Source of the DNA: Triglochin maritima
Lineage: Eukaryota; Streptophyta; Magnoliopsida; Alismatales; Juncaginaceae
Length of the DNA: 64,000 nt
Direction of reading: 5' to 3'
NCBI GenBank assembly: GCA_963682175.1
Contig: OY821784.1
Location: 34,267,621-34,331,620, forward strand
Shown: piece by piece, positions 10,806 through 23,731 of the stretch
Numbering within the stretch: position 1 is the stretch's first letter
Layout: every line of letters begins with the position of its first letter
Position numbers and translations under genes: made by a program
The notes under the pieces: generated by a model
The model's database searches: none
Seen by the model: the letters and a program-made list of their open reading frames with translations, nothing else
Told to the model about the DNA's origin: nothing

Positions 10806-11917
10806 TTACTAAGAAAACGATCACCAGACTTAAAGCTACCAAACATAAGTTTGGGTACCCAAATTTATCTAAACTCTTGAAGCAGCAGCAACAGCCAGTG
10901 CTTACTACAAATGAACCATCTGCACCACTCATGGCGCACTTGGAGAAACAACCACAATTTTAAGAGCAAAACTTTTTCATTATGCCAAACAATTCTAATT
11001 TACCACTAAACAATCAGCATGACTTGGGTCATATGAGTATTGGGGAGATCTCGCAAATAATGAAGTAGAAATTCAGTGTGAATTTCCTCCCTTAAAGCAG
11101 CAAATTCAGCAACAAATGTCACCTACCCAATCTACTTTAGTATCATCACTTACCCCTCAAGAAGTGGCAGTAGCAGCAATTCAGTACCCAATTGCATAAT
11201 CTTCCACACTCTCAACAGCAAAATATCATCCTATGCATCCTATGTTATGTACTTAAACTAATCTAGTTGAAAATATTGAAGAAACGGGGCAAGTGATCAA
11301 AATTCCTTACGTAGCCAAAATAAATTATGTTAGACGGAGAAATACCATGCAGCTAGCTTAGAAAATAAGGTAGAAAGTTTGTACAAGCCTACCATGGGAA
11401 CAAAAGAAGCAAAAAGATGAAGCAATATGAGTCTTGGTACGGATGAGGAACAATTGTCAACATTTCAGATGACTAAAGAAAGGGGGGGTTAGAAGAAGTA
11501 GACTTGGAAGAGAGCATGCCATGTCTGATGAAAAAATGTGGAATGAGAACGAAAGAAGCACTGCAACAAGAAGTTAGATGAAGCTTATGCATGAGGTGGA
11601 ACAGAAGAAGACAAAAGAGTTGCCCCTTGCAGACATTATACAATCTGAATTGTAGCTTAAAGATAATGACGAGGAAGAGGACTTTGAAAATAATTGTCGC
11701 ATATTTACAATAACTACGGGGGATAAAAAGGAAAGTGATAATTCAAATGATTTATGGCACACCTTATAAGACAGAAAGACACCAAAACTTGAAACACCAA
11801 GAAGCTTACAGAGGAAACTCTCCTTTTAAGCTACTAAAATGAAGCATTGCGGGCACAATTTCGCACGAACGGTATAGTTGTGCATGTAGAAGAGTTATTG
11901 GTTCAAGTATTGGTTGA
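10806..11917 (+). pseudogene. Retroelement gag-protease remnant, plus strand (unassigned)
   Basis: Conceptual translation gives broken, Gln-rich and Glu/Asp-rich pieces over several frames. The last readable piece, VEELLVQVLVDRG (about 11,883-11,921), looks like the start of a retropepsin (VLVDGG/DTG-type) and is cut at that point by a hAT-like terminus (CAGGGGTGTGCAAATGGG from 11,918). It would be continuous with 3,241-3,937 if the gypsy insertion is removed. Assignment to Tat/Athila-type gypsy is an inference. Confidence 0.35.
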
Positions 11918-12060
11918 CAGGGGTGTGCAAATGGGTCGGACCGGACCGGAACCCGGTCCTCTCAAGGGTTCGGTCTAGAATCGGGTTTTTTGTATTGAAT
12001 ATTTGAAAATTGACCGGACCGGGTTTTGCTCTCCCTTAGGTTGACGGAAGCATTGTTTAG
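11918..12060. mobile_element. hAT-type terminus or MITE fragment
   Basis: CAGGGGTGTGCAAATGGG followed by repeated GGACCGG and CGGGTTTT words looks like a terminal plus subterminal region of a plant hAT element. The opposite end was not found. Confidence 0.4.
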
Positions 12061-14170
12061 CAGTAGAATAGTAGATTCATTTAAAGTCATTAGATACTTG
12101 ATCCTCTATATTCCCGACAAAAAATAACAATGTAAATGCCCTTCATGCAAGCAATTGTGTCGAGGAAGCGCAAGAAATTTATTGGCGTTTAAATTATCAA
12201 ATTTACTTCAAAGATAATAAGGAAGCACAAGAATATTAAAAACTATGAGTATGACAAAAGCAATAAGAGGATTGGAAAGAAGTAATAGTACATTGCTTGT
12301 CGCTCAATTTATCTATTTTAAAACCAATTAAGTTTACAAGAGTTTAATAAGTTAGTAACAACCAACATCTAACAATGGAAAGAAGCAGAAATAATAGAAT
12401 TTCAACATCTAAAGAATGGGTAATAAATTAATTTAGAAGATGAGCACGTACCTGAGGAGGTGTGACGAGCTGTCGTTAAGCTCTCAAAATACCGCAATGT
12501 ATATCTTAAACTAGCAAGGATAAGTAGGGATCGAATCCACAAGGAAGAAGTTAAGAAATAAATCTTAATTCACTGAAACTATATCGAAAGAAAAATGGAA
12601 TTGATGTAATTTTTGAGTTTAACTATATTAACACAACAAAAACAAAACTTATCTAGACGAAATTTTATATAAAACGAATTCTAGAGTTCAAAATCCACAA
12701 GTAATTTGTGTAAATTTACTCACTATCAATGACCATGCAATTACCTTAATAAATTACAAATATGTATTTGGACTAGATAGTGAGGGCGGAAGCAACTTAC
12801 ATTATCCTCAATGTATCATACGGGCGCAAGCAACTTGTACGATACAAATAATCTAGATGACTATTTCATACATTCACATGTATTAAATTAATAACAAGCA
12901 ATAGACAAGTTATAAATTCCTACACTAGTTAAAAGATTTTTCTATTATGTCTAATTGTATGCAACCGTCAACATACAACCATAAAATCAAGTTCATGCGA
13001 TAAATCAAATAGATGAAAAAGTTACTATAATAATTGCAAATAACATTGAGGTAGCAAATTACATCAACACATCATATATGTTTCAACTTTCCTAAAACAT
13101 TAATTAGCTGCTCATTGTACGAAACAAACAAAAAAATACTCAAATTCGTTGCATAAATGAGAAACTAGGTTTTAAAGGAGTAGAAAAGTGCTTAGAAATT
13201 GATAGAGATGACAGAGATGCACGGACAGCAACTCGTTCCAGCTCTAGCAGCTGCAACAACCCTCTTTCTCCTTCGGAAAACCCAATCAGCATTCCAAACT
13301 TAATGCTGAGATGGTTGGAGACAAATTTTCTAGGCTAGGGTTACATTTTTAAGGTGATAGGTTTTCTCTTGGGATTTATAAAGTGGCGAATTTTTGGGAT
13401 TATACTCCCTCTTTGTTTCAGCATGGAAGGTTGAAAAATCTTAAAATATTGTGATGTCATGGAGATCCTAATTGGTAACTTTTAATTTCTTTTCCTTCAA
13501 TCAAAATTTTTCCTTTATTATTTGTAAGGATTTGCAATCATCTACAAAAAAGATAAAAGACTAATATTTAGGGTAAATGACATCCAAAATATTTCCTATT
13601 TCATGATTATTTCCATAAATATGCTTGTGATTATAGTAATAATTATACACAAAATGTGATATTATCAAAGTGTTATGCTCGATGAGTAAATGTCCAAGAG
13701 TCTATAATGTTATTACATAGGCAGGGGCTCCGCCATGTTATTACATGGCCAAGATACCAACATTCAAAATTCTGCCATGTTATGGGCAGGGGGTAGTTTA
13801 AGGGGTATAAATAAAACTCATAATCAAATCGTATTGCTCAAATAATACTTTTTAGAGTTCACTTAAGCTATCAGAAGAAAATCATCTTGAATGCTCACAG
13901 AAGAAATTAGAGGTGTTAAACCAACTTAGATGCAAATATCAACACAAAGTCTTTAATATATACACATTTACCAAACAGTCAAATATGTTTATACATAACT
14001 CGCATAAACATCATTTTCAAAGCATTACCGTCTTCAACGCATGAAACATAAATTTACCAACATATTTACCAATTCGATACACAAGTTTTACACAATCACC
14101 AACACACAAACATTAGCGCACACACATCACATAATCAAAACATACACACACAAGCAAGTAGTCAAGCATA
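12061..14170. other. Gene-free AT-rich retroelement and repeat remnant
   Basis: At 12,527-12,551 GGGATCGAATCCACAAGGAAG is, on the minus strand, the TTGTGGATTCGATCCC-type sequence found in leaders of plant gypsy elements, suggesting a reverse-oriented remnant. A pair of imperfect repeats with GGGCGGAAGCAACTTAC / GGGCGCAAGCAACTTGT lies at about 12,784-12,840. The segment shares scattered blocks with 17,940-18,700, including TCTAACAATGGAAA. No gene was recognised. Confidence 0.35.
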
Positions 14171-14178
14171 CTCCCCAC

Positions 14179-17100
14179 TAGGGATGACAACGGATCGGTT
14201 CCGGTTCGGATACTAGTAGAATCGGAACCGGATCCATATTATTATTTGGGATCCATAACCGGATCCGGATCCAGATCGGTTCCTATCTTGGATATCCAGA
14301 ACCGGATCCATTTGGTTGATGAGTATCCAAAACAGGACTAATCAATCTACCACCCATGCTGAATGCCGACTCAGAAGATACGGTGGAAACAAGGATTGCA
14401 TAAATATCTCGAGCAAGTTTTTGCAAAGTAGGATATTTGATACCATTGGATTTCCACCAAGTTAATATTTCAAAGTTCTTATCCCTTGGCAAAACATCCT
14501 CATCCAAGTAGTGGTCTTACTCTGATTTTACATATCCCCTCTTTCTTTTCTTTGAATTGACAAACAAATCATAATCACTCATTTCGGCCTCGGATTTTGT
14601 CATAACAGAGCTTCCATCTGTCTCCATTGCACTAGAGGACTTTGTTTGGTACTCATGAAGCAAAGCATAGCAAACCTTTCTAACTCGATCTACTTCTGAC
14701 TCAACCTTTTCTTCCCCGTAAATCTTCTCAAAATAGAACTCCAACAAGCATAGCTTATACCTTGGATCCAATACAGAACCAACTCCTAGGACTTCATTAG
14801 TTGTATCCCAATATTTTTTAAACTTGACTAACATTTCAGAAGCCATTGACGATATCATCTGATCAGGACTACAACATCATTCCATCAAAGTCAATCGAAT
14901 CTCACAAATTTTGGGGAATCCTAAATTAGAAGTTACAAACTTGGAACCTGAAAAAAGTAATGTTGTCTCAAATTAAAATGTGGTGCAGGAACATAACAAA
15001 ACCTAAAAACATCCATAATGTCTCAAATTAAAACGTATAAAGTAAAACATAAACATTCACAACATGAAAAATGTATTAAATTAAAATATACAAACAAACA
15101 AGTTTACCTAATGATCAGTTTCTGCAAGTTCCAAGTTTCATCGATATAATGACCCGTGATGGCCATATACCCCTTCCTTTGATGATCTGATGTCCACATA
15201 TTTGTTGTCACAGCAATCCTACTTGAATTGAAATCTATATCTTGCATCAGCTTTACCATTTTTTGCTTATACATCTTTATAATGTGTCTCTTAATAGTAT
15301 TCCGAGTGGGCACTTTAAAGAGAGGTTGAAGGCCTTGTGAATATGTCCTAAAACCAACATGACCAACAATGGACAACGGGTACTCGTGCAATACTATCAT
15401 ATTTGCAAGATCAGTTCGTGAATCGTGATGCTACAGGATTGAAATTGTAATTTCCAAGTGTTGACGAACCATCTGAACTCTTCTTTGCCTTATCCAAAAA
15501 CATATGTCAAGGATCTCTATTACTTCGTCTAGGACAATTCAACAAATGCTTACGTAAATTGCTTGTCCCATTTGCACTACACACATTCAAAACCTTTTTA
15601 CAACTCCTACAAGTTGCTTTGTCTTTGCCATCAATTTTTTTTATCAAACTCAAGCCAAACATTGGATGTCAACTTCTTAGTATGGACACTACTAGAATCT
15701 ATTAGAGGTGGCTTAGCACATGGTGTAGGTGCAGTTTCAGTGCATTCAATGGATGGATTTGTTGATTCCTCTACTAACGGTGTAGACGGAACACTACCAC
15801 CCTCGTCCATAGGACCAATTAAATCATTGGATGCCATATTAACTGCAAAAGCATATGACCCAAATATGATGTAAATGAATTTGCAATCCACATACAAAAG
15901 CAATTGCAATTTAATGCATTTGTTAACAAGATTAAATCAGCAAGTGAAAAACAAAAAACTTTTCATCATTAAGTGAAAAACAAAGACTTAAAAAATTAAG
16001 ACTCAATTAATGCTAAATAGATATGAAAAGATGGCATCAGCAAATCCTAAGGCACAAGTGATTAGGTAATTTATGAACTTAGCTTCTCAGGCCGAATAAT
16101 GAATACAAGCAAACATTTGGGTTAAAGATCTTGATTACCTTACATTCAGGAGTTGTCTCAGGAAATAAATGATATGTTTCTTCTCAACATTTACAAGATA
16201 TTCATGAGGTGGTAGTCTACATAATACGTGGGAACAAGCAGGTTAAATTGTTAGAAGGGACTCTACATAATATGTCATGAGAAGTATGTCAAATGCTACC
16301 TCATACATACATGTTAACTTGCAAGCATGGTTCTCTATCTACAAATTCCATAATCAAGTTTCTTTTTTCAAGATGCAAAGCCAATGGTGATTAAGTTTCT
16401 TAAAAATGGTATACTCACTTCACACAAAGTAGGTTCATCTTTGAAAGGATATATAAAAAGAATATCAGACTCATAACATTTTATTTGATCTACAATAAGG
16501 AAAGAACATAGAATAAGGGTAAGTTATGTATATAACATACAGCTGCAGATGCAGAGATGCTGCACGTATCTCTCTGTATGCTTCAACTTCAAGTTCCTCC
16601 AGAAGGTGCTTTCTCAAACTCTGCATATTTAAGGAAGTTAAACTATCTAAAATATAATTTCATGGTGTCAAAGATGTTTAAATGTGATAAGAACAGACTG
16701 GAAAAAAAACAGATCCTAAAGAACACATCCGGTTCCAGCGTGGAGAACAGATGGTCACAAAATGTGAAAAACAATTTGAGTTCTTACAAGAACAGATCCT
16801 AAAGATCGAAGGGTGTCGCGTGGAGAGTGAGAGGGAGACGAAGTGGGAGAGGGAGTGGAGGGGCGATCGTCGCACGGTGGAAGAGGGCTGGAGGCGGCGG
16901 CAGAAGAGGAAGAAATGGTTTCGGTGGGAGGTAGGGTTACGCCCGGGAGGAAGTTGTGCAAGACAGCAAGAGTTTGTGTCCTGGTCGGCTGGTCTCCTGG
17001 ACCTAGGGTTTTTTTTTAAATGATTAACCGAATCCGGTTCCAGCGGTAAGAACCGGATCCGGGTCGGTTCTGAAAATTAAAATCCATATCCTATCCATAT

Positions 17101-17184
17101 CCATTTTATCTCGGTTCGGTTCCGGTTCGGTACCACCGGATCCGAATCGGTTTGACCGGTTCTGGATACCAATTGCCACCCCTA
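14179..17184 (-). mobile_element. hAT transposon with perfect 8-bp target duplication
   Basis: The element starts TAGGGATGAC and ends GCCACCCCTA; the ends are imperfect inverted repeats, and both subterminal regions are full of CGGTTCCGG/GGATCCGG words. CTCCCCAC is duplicated exactly at 14,171-14,178 and 17,185-17,192, the 8-bp duplication typical of hAT. Three transposase pieces lie on the minus strand (14,283-15,909); the 5' part (15,910-17,100) is non-coding. Confidence 0.9.
14283..15909 (-). pseudogene. hAT transposase (RICESLEEPER-like, BED finger) pseudogene
   Basis: From the N-terminus: an ATG-initiated leader MASNDLIGP (near 15,835) leads to a BED-type zinc finger, CRSC...HLLNC, at about 15,610-15,520. 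A frameshift in the A-run near 15,633 separates leader and finger. A second open piece (15,104-15,400) contains TTNMWTSDHQRKGYMAITGHY, typical of plant hAT transposases. A third (14,517-14,858) has the LDPRYK motif of the linker domain. The last (14,283-14,507) holds the C-terminal hAT dimerisation domain (VSSESAFSMGGR). The middle of the catalytic region, expected between the second and third pieces, is missing, so the protein cannot be functional. The final codons run into the TIR, as in a compact element. Confidence 0.75.
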
Positions 17185-17192
17185 CTCCCCAC

Positions 17193-20100
17193 ATAGTGGC
17201 ACATACATGTACAAAAAATACTTACGCATGTAACAAGCAAGATTACCTAAATAACATATAACACATGCATAACACACATGCAACAATAATGATTTATGCA
17301 CTATTATTTATGCACTAATATTTGTAAACAAATTATTTACAATATAAAAATTCAATCGACAATTGCAGCACAACTACAATTGCAGGAAAAGCTGAAAAGC
17401 AATCAAAGAAATTTAACAGACTTGGACCCAAACACCGAACTACATCTAACCACATTCAAAAAGCCAGCACCAGATTCAAAAGCAATCAAAGAATGAAACA
17501 GAATTGGACCCATACACAGAACTACATTCGACCACATCAAAAAAGCCAACCCCAGCTTCAAAATAAATATGCTCTTGTGTAACTAAAAGTGCATATGAAA
17601 TATGGTAACCTAAAAGTGTAAATAAACTATGGTTAATCTTAGATCGAAGAATATTTTTCATTCTTTATCTACTACTACAAGTCAGTAACCATATAATAGG
17701 CCTCAACTGAGGTTGTCCATAATAACATGGAATAACAACCAATTTTCAGACTAATCATTGTCCAGTTGGGATGTGCATTGAGACTCCAATATTAGCAACT
17801 AAAGGAAATTAGTCTATTGGGAATATTGTCCATTTATATGCCCTTTAAAATTTTCCATTAATAAACTAACTTATGGTAGAGAAATTCATTTTCATTCAAC
17901 TTAACTTGATCAACGATAAATAAATAAAAAGAAAGCATAAAATATTAGAAACTGTGACTATAACAAAAACAAGAAGACTGGACTTGTTTACGTACCTCAA
18001 AGCTGGGTTTTTTTCTTCTAAATTCAAATAAAAGTGGATTTTGCTGGTCCGTGATTCCGTGCATTGATCTGGTTTAAAACCAACTAAGTTTCAAAAGTAA
18101 GTAATATTAGGCATCCAACACTAAGACCGGAAAGCATTGGAATAAATAGTAAGAAAAATTAGACATCTAACAATGGAAATGATTATGATTAGAAGAAGAG
18201 TACATACCAGAAGGTGTTACTCTCGTTGAGTCAAAGTTCATGAGGAATTAAGAAGTCAGAGAAATCAAAGATAGTAGTAAATATGGGCTCATACACATGA
18301 GACGACAAGATTGGGAAAGCGGCTGCCGGTTGTTGAGTCTTCAATGGTTTGATAACTTTGACCATTTAGTCAAAAAACCAACATTAAAATTTAGAAAGGC
18401 TTCACCATATTATTAAGGGGGTAGTCAAGGGAGATTGATAAAAACTTAAAACCTAACCAGATTGCTCCAACTGAAATGGCCGTTTAGACCTACTTAGATG
18501 GAACTTAGGCTAATTGCAATCCTTCACATAATCAAGTTCACAAGAAAATTATAAACATCCACATGTTCATGAAAATTACAACACTTAAATACCAAGATCT
18601 CTTTGGTTTAAACCCACTTGATGCAAGTACATACAACGAGTACACACTTCACCAACACTAGAAACATCTACCAAATAGATTAACAAGTTTATACGGAACA
18701 CGCAAAAGCATTAAACACAAACACTAGCATCCATACAACATATTCTCAAAACATAACCATCACAAATACTTGAAACACAAATTTACATACACGCATACTA
18801 AACAGATAAATAAGATGCACATAACACACATTCCCCAACACACAAACACTACCATACATCACATGCTCAAAGCACACACAAGCATCACGTACACACACAC
18901 ATACACACGTAACAATCAATCTCACTAAACATAAAACAAAGCACTAGAGAAACCACAAATCAACACAATACTTATGACTTATGCAGTAATAACACTTTTG
19001 CATACATATTGCGCACATTATTGGTACACATAAATTTATTGTTCACAACAAAGGAGAATCAATCTACAATTGCAGGATAAACTGAAACAATCGAAAATGG
19101 TTCAGAACTGGACCCATTGATCCATCTGGACCCAAACACAATCTGCAATCTTAATTATCAAATCATACAACTGAACTGGACCCATTCTACAGACCAAGAA
19201 TCAAGCTCTCTCTAGAGAATTATGTCCAAGGTAAGTAACCCTTTAACCATGAATAGAAATCACAATTACATATTGGAGAACTAACCCAAGTTTAAAATAT
19301 GCACGTGCCTGCACTCCTATTTAAGAACAGATAAATATATGGTATAGAGAACTAACAGTGCTTGTATACTATGGCTAATCTTATAAACCATAGAACATTT
19401 CTCGTTCTTTGAGTCAATTATACAAACTAGGTGAGGGTATCCCTAGTAAATGGAATAACAACCAAATTTACTAGACTACCTATAACTGAAGGATCAAAGA
19501 TGTAACATAAAACAATTTTTAAGCAATGGAGTTCAGAACAGAAATGGATTCTGTGGTTCACTGTTACAGACAAAGAATTGCACACAAACTCGAAAGGCAG
19601 AATTTCTCTCCAACAGATTTTATGACTAGAACAAACCAAGAATATAATCTACATAATGCGCACGTTATGAGTACACATATAAAATAAATTTATTAACAAC
19701 AAAGGAAAATCAATTTACGATTGCAGCACAATAGCAATTGTAGGATAAGTTCAACCAATCAAAGAAATGGTACAGAACTGGACCAATTGGTCCATCTGAA
19801 CCCAAAAACACAATCAGCAATCTCAAAATATCAGTTCATACAACTAAACTGGACCCATTATACAGAGCAAGACCTCGAACTCTTTCTCTACATAATTATA
19901 TCGGAGGTAAGTGACCCAGCAAGAAATATGCACGTGTCATTTCTCCTATTCAAGAACATACAAATATATGGTCTAAAAATCTAAAAATGTATTTAATCTC
20001 ATATCAAAGAACATTTCTTGTTCTTTGAGTCAATAATACAAACACCTTATGGGTATCCCTTAACAACCACATCTTCAGGCTATTTCTACACACAAGGGGA

Positions 20101-20280
20101 GACAATCCATAAAACAATCCATAAGCAATGCATTTCAGAACAGAAATGGATAACTTTACTCTTCGAAAGGATAACTAAACGGAAACAATAATAAATTCTA
20201 AAAGCGAACCTGACCTTCGGATTCCTCGGCAAAGTTGTCCTACTCGGAAGAGAAAGGTGGTTTTGAGAAGAAGACAGAGA
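17193..20280. other. AT-rich gene-free region with diverged repeats
   Basis: No gene recognised. Three diverged relatives of one sequence are visible at about 17,360-17,700, 19,050-19,440 and 19,710-20,060; shared words include AATTGCAGGA, CAGAACTGGACCCA and TCTTTGAGTCAAT. The second and third each contain a consensus splice-donor-like AG|GTAAGT (19,231 and 19,907). Another block near 17,940-18,700 resembles 12,220-14,100. ACACACA-rich tracts are common. These could be intron pieces of a duplicated gene or an unclassified transposon. Confidence 0.4.
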
Positions 20281-20281
20281 G

Positions 20282-20470
20282 ATGGGTGAGGTTGATATGG
20301 TGGCGTGGGATCGTTCGTCGACGGGTGGAAGTGGCGGACGGGTTTCCGTCGAGACGTTCGAAGTGGGACGTGTATTTTGTATTTTGAATTTCATTCGTTG
20401 GGACGGGAATGAAATGAGGGCTTTATTTGTAGAGTTTTGGAATTTAAATTTTGAATCAGATTTGCTGGTT
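20282..20470. repeat. Dispersed repeat P, one of several copies
   Basis: GACGGGTGGAAG, GACGGGTTTCCGTC and GAAGTGGGACGTGTATTTTG recur, with divergence, at about 26,975-27,070, 27,130-27,385 and 33,455-33,690 and in the tandem copies. On the minus strand the copy is open and reads like a Pro/Ser-rich N-terminus (RPPLPPVDERSHA), so it may descend from a 5' exon captured or multiplied by a transposon. No function is claimed. Confidence 0.4.
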
Positions 20471-20822
20471 TGGAACGTTCATGCAACGTCTAGGCGACCG
20501 CGTCCAGTCGTCTGGACGATTGTGCGCCAGTCTAGATTTTTTTAATATTTTTAAATCAAATAAATTTGATAAAATAATTAAAAAATCAGGAAAAATATGA
20601 AAAAATACACAAATATTATCTAAAAATACCATACATGTTTAGGATTCAAAAAGACACATAGTCCCTCGACCAATGTCTCACTAAGTACCCCTTCTACCCA
20701 CCTAAACACTTAGGTATACAATTTATTGCTTAGTAGTACGATTACGAAGGTAGTTAACTAACTCAGAGTTCATACAATAGCAGATAAGAGAAAAATTAGA
20801 ATTACAAGCTAACTAACTAATT
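20471..20822. other. AT-rich gene-free stretch left of the second hAT
   Basis: Nothing recognised. The left terminus of the hAT element that owns the 20,823-23,165 transposase should lie here, but no TIR matching the right side was found. Confidence 0.4.
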
Positions 20823-23165
20823 TCATTGGACACATTGATCTAATGTCCAACTGGGAACCATATCAAATCCTCCACCACCATCAGAGTCGTCGGAGTGGTT
20901 CTCGTTCGGATTGTCAAGGTAGACATTATCTTCTCCAATTTCTTCATCGTCGGATTGGACATATTGCTCGTCGATGTTCATCGGTGGTTGAGAACTCGAT
21001 GCACCTGGATCTTCAGAACTAATGTGAATGATGGCATCATCCATGCCAACACCTAATAACGGCGCGTCAAATGCAGTGGACGTGGATCGACGAAAGCGTC
21101 TCCGTGAAGAAGAATGTCCTAAAGATGCTTCCTCGGCATCGGCACATGTAAGCTCCTCTCCAGCGAAGACCGGATCTTCTGTTTCTACCAACCATGGATG
21201 CTCGTCGAAGAGATCGTAGTTCACACCGATGGGGTCATAAAATCCGGATTTCTCCATCCTTTGTTGAAACATTTGCCTTAACTTTTGGTTGTAGTTCACA
21301 TACACCAAGTCATTCAACTTCTTCACAGCCAACATGTTCCTTCTCGTTGTGTGCAACTGCTCGAAGACACTCCAATTCCGCTCACAACCTGATGCCGAGA
21401 ATGTCAATCCCAACACCCTCAGGGCCAACCTCTGTAATGCGGTCTCTCCCATGTCTGCGCCATAAGATTGTCACCAATCTCTAGGTCTTCTTTCCGTCCT
21501 TTGTCTGACGATCATATCCCTAGAGAACATTCCAAGTGAGTTCTTGTAACGATCAAGTAAACCTCAAATCTTGTCTTGTTCTTCAAGAGTGGGGACGGGA
21601 CGCTCTACGACATCCATGAATCCAGACATATGCTCATTGGAAGCTACATTTCGATCTTGAGGTGGGATGGAGAAGAAGGTACCAGGGTTGAGTAAAAAAT
21701 CAGTTGAGTGTAGCGGTGAGCACATCATCTTCCCTGGACCCCACTTAGTGTCGATGAGGTCGATGACTTGCTTGTACAACCTCGGGTTTCCTTCAAAGTT
21801 CCTCATGATTTGTTCTTTGGCTTTCTCCATTACATCATGTAGATATCCCATCTGTGGTTTCTCATCGCCGTCAACAAGTCTAAGAACCTAGACCGTAGGC
21901 CACTTTGTAGAATGGTCTCGGAAACTTCAGTAGAGATCTCCTTCTTTTTCTTGTTCTTTATCCAACTTGCATTAGGATCGTTGTACTCCGGGGAAACAAC
22001 AAAGGCTCGAAGTCTGTCTTTCTTCAGAAACAACCTTTGCAAAGTCAAAAAGGTGGTGACAAATATCGTGACAGCAGGGCGTAGCAGGTTCCCTTCAATG
22101 GCAATTCGCATCCCCTTCAACAACATGGAATGGTTGTTGAAATGTTTGGCGATCTTACGAGCTAAAGCAATAGTCTTCAAAAGCAGCTTGTCAATATCCT
22201 CCAAGATGAGATCGATGCAATGCGCTGCACAGGGAGTCCAAAACAATCTCCTTCTTTTTTGCTTCAACATCCTACCGGCAAGTACGTACGCGGCGGCGTT
22301 GTCGGTGACCACCTGAACAATGTGTTCTTCGCCAATCTCACCAACTACCTTGTCAATCAGCTTGTACAGGTAGTCTGCGGTGTGAGAGTGACCGGAAGCA
22401 TTTACAAACCTCATGAACATGGTATCTGTTGGACAATTTACTAGAAAATTGATTATATTCCTACCGGACCTATCAGTCCAGCCATCCGTCATCAACATGC
22501 ACCCGTATGTAACCCAATCTTGTCTATATGACTCTAGTATACTTCTAGTCTAGTCAATTTCATGTTTAAGGCACGACTCACTAACTTCATGATACGTCAT
22601 GGGTTTAAGTCAGGGTCCGTAAGTACCAGTAGCAGATATTGCGTCCTTCCACTCAGGCATCCTTACAGTGTTGAATGATATACCACATCTATAGAAAAGC
22701 ATAGACCATTTTTGATTAATTGTTTCCTATCTTCTTTTTTAAAGGTTCTTTCGATGGTTGTTTGTTGGGAGCCGGAATTCACGTCCTTCCCACATTCGCA
22801 AAATGGTCCCCACAAACGTTGTTTTTGTCTCTTTCGAGAAGGAACGGGGCGAGGACGGGAGGTTGGGGTCCGACCCGGTTTCCAGATCAAATTCTATGTT
22901 TTTTATGTCTACATAATCATCAAGACATACATTTTCGTTTTGTAGTGACCTACTGTTTCTAATCATGTATGCAGTTGTTTCTTGTTTAATAGAGTCAGGA
23001 ATTTTATCACAAGGTCTAGCATTATTATCGGGTGTGCAAGATGTTGTTTGTGACGAGCTATACCACCTCTAGTTTCCTTACCACATCTCACAGACAATGC
23101 AATTTTTATCATTAGCACTAATGTAATGGATAGTATTACATCCGGGGTCATTTGTACGGGTAGGT
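20823..23165 (-). pseudogene. hAT transposase (DUF659 type) pseudogene
   Basis: Pieces in order from the N-terminus on the minus strand: a BED-like finger remnant at about 23,160-23,030 (NDPG...NCIVCEM, GGIARHKQHLAHP) with an in-frame stop; a basic linker at 22,890-22,663; a DUF659 catalytic piece at 22,498-21,830 (LMTDGWTD, VVTDNAAAYVLAG, FWTPCAAHCIDLILEDI); a middle piece at 21,851-21,564; and the dimerisation domain at 21,452-20,823 (LTFSASGCERNWSVFEQLHTTRRN). The last piece ends in a long acidic Asp/Glu tail. The second and third pieces overlap in different frames near 21,840 and further frame breaks lie near 21,460-21,560 and 22,500-22,660. Without them the protein would be of normal size for this family (roughly 700 residues). 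It is less decayed than the hAT at 14,179-17,184. Confidence 0.75.
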
Positions 23166-23548
23166 CTTAGGTCATCGTAACTCTCGTGATGCATGGGGAG
23201 ACTAGTGTCGGGTACATAGGTCATATCTTAAAACTAGACTAATATAAAAATTTAGACTGATATGAAAATGAAATATTAATTCTAAAGAGAAGTTAGAAAG
23301 AGTGCACTTGATTTTAGCGGTTGGAGAATGAAGAAGCGGATCGGAGACTTCACTTTCCAACTTCAAAACTAAGCAACAGACCGGAGACTTAATCGCGAAA
23401 ACTTTATGATTAGGAAACTTGAAGAATAGAATGATGAAGAAGAAGAGAATGAGAGTAGTGTGAAAAATGAAGAGGTTTGGAGGGATTTATATAGGATTTG
23501 GGGGTAATGGTAATCTTGTAATTTTTATAAAAAAATAAAAAAACTAGT

Positions 23549-23626
23549 CGTCGGATTCCGTGGCTTTCCGACCTCAAAGTGACGGAAAACTCAAAGAAAA
23601 TTTTATACCTACCACGGAATCCGACG
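23549..23626. repeat. Perfect 15-bp inverted repeat (hairpin)
   Basis: CGTCGGATTCCGTGG at 23,549-23,563 and its exact reverse complement at 23,612-23,626 enclose a 48-bp loop. Related GGATTCCCTCGGATT words follow to 23,715. It lies between the N-terminal end of the hAT transposase and the D repeat, so it may be a subterminal region of that transposon. Confidence 0.7.
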
Positions 23627-23731
23627 GAGTCCTTCTCACGGTGCACAAACAATCCACTTTTTCGGAGTCAACCGGAATCCATTTTCCTTTCCCTCGGATT
23701 CCCTCGGATTTCGGCAGCACTAACACCCACT

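Noticed and set aside
16678..17023. Overlapping open frames in both directions within the hAT element
   Set aside because: Purine-rich 5' non-coding part of the transposon; no similarity to transposase domains.
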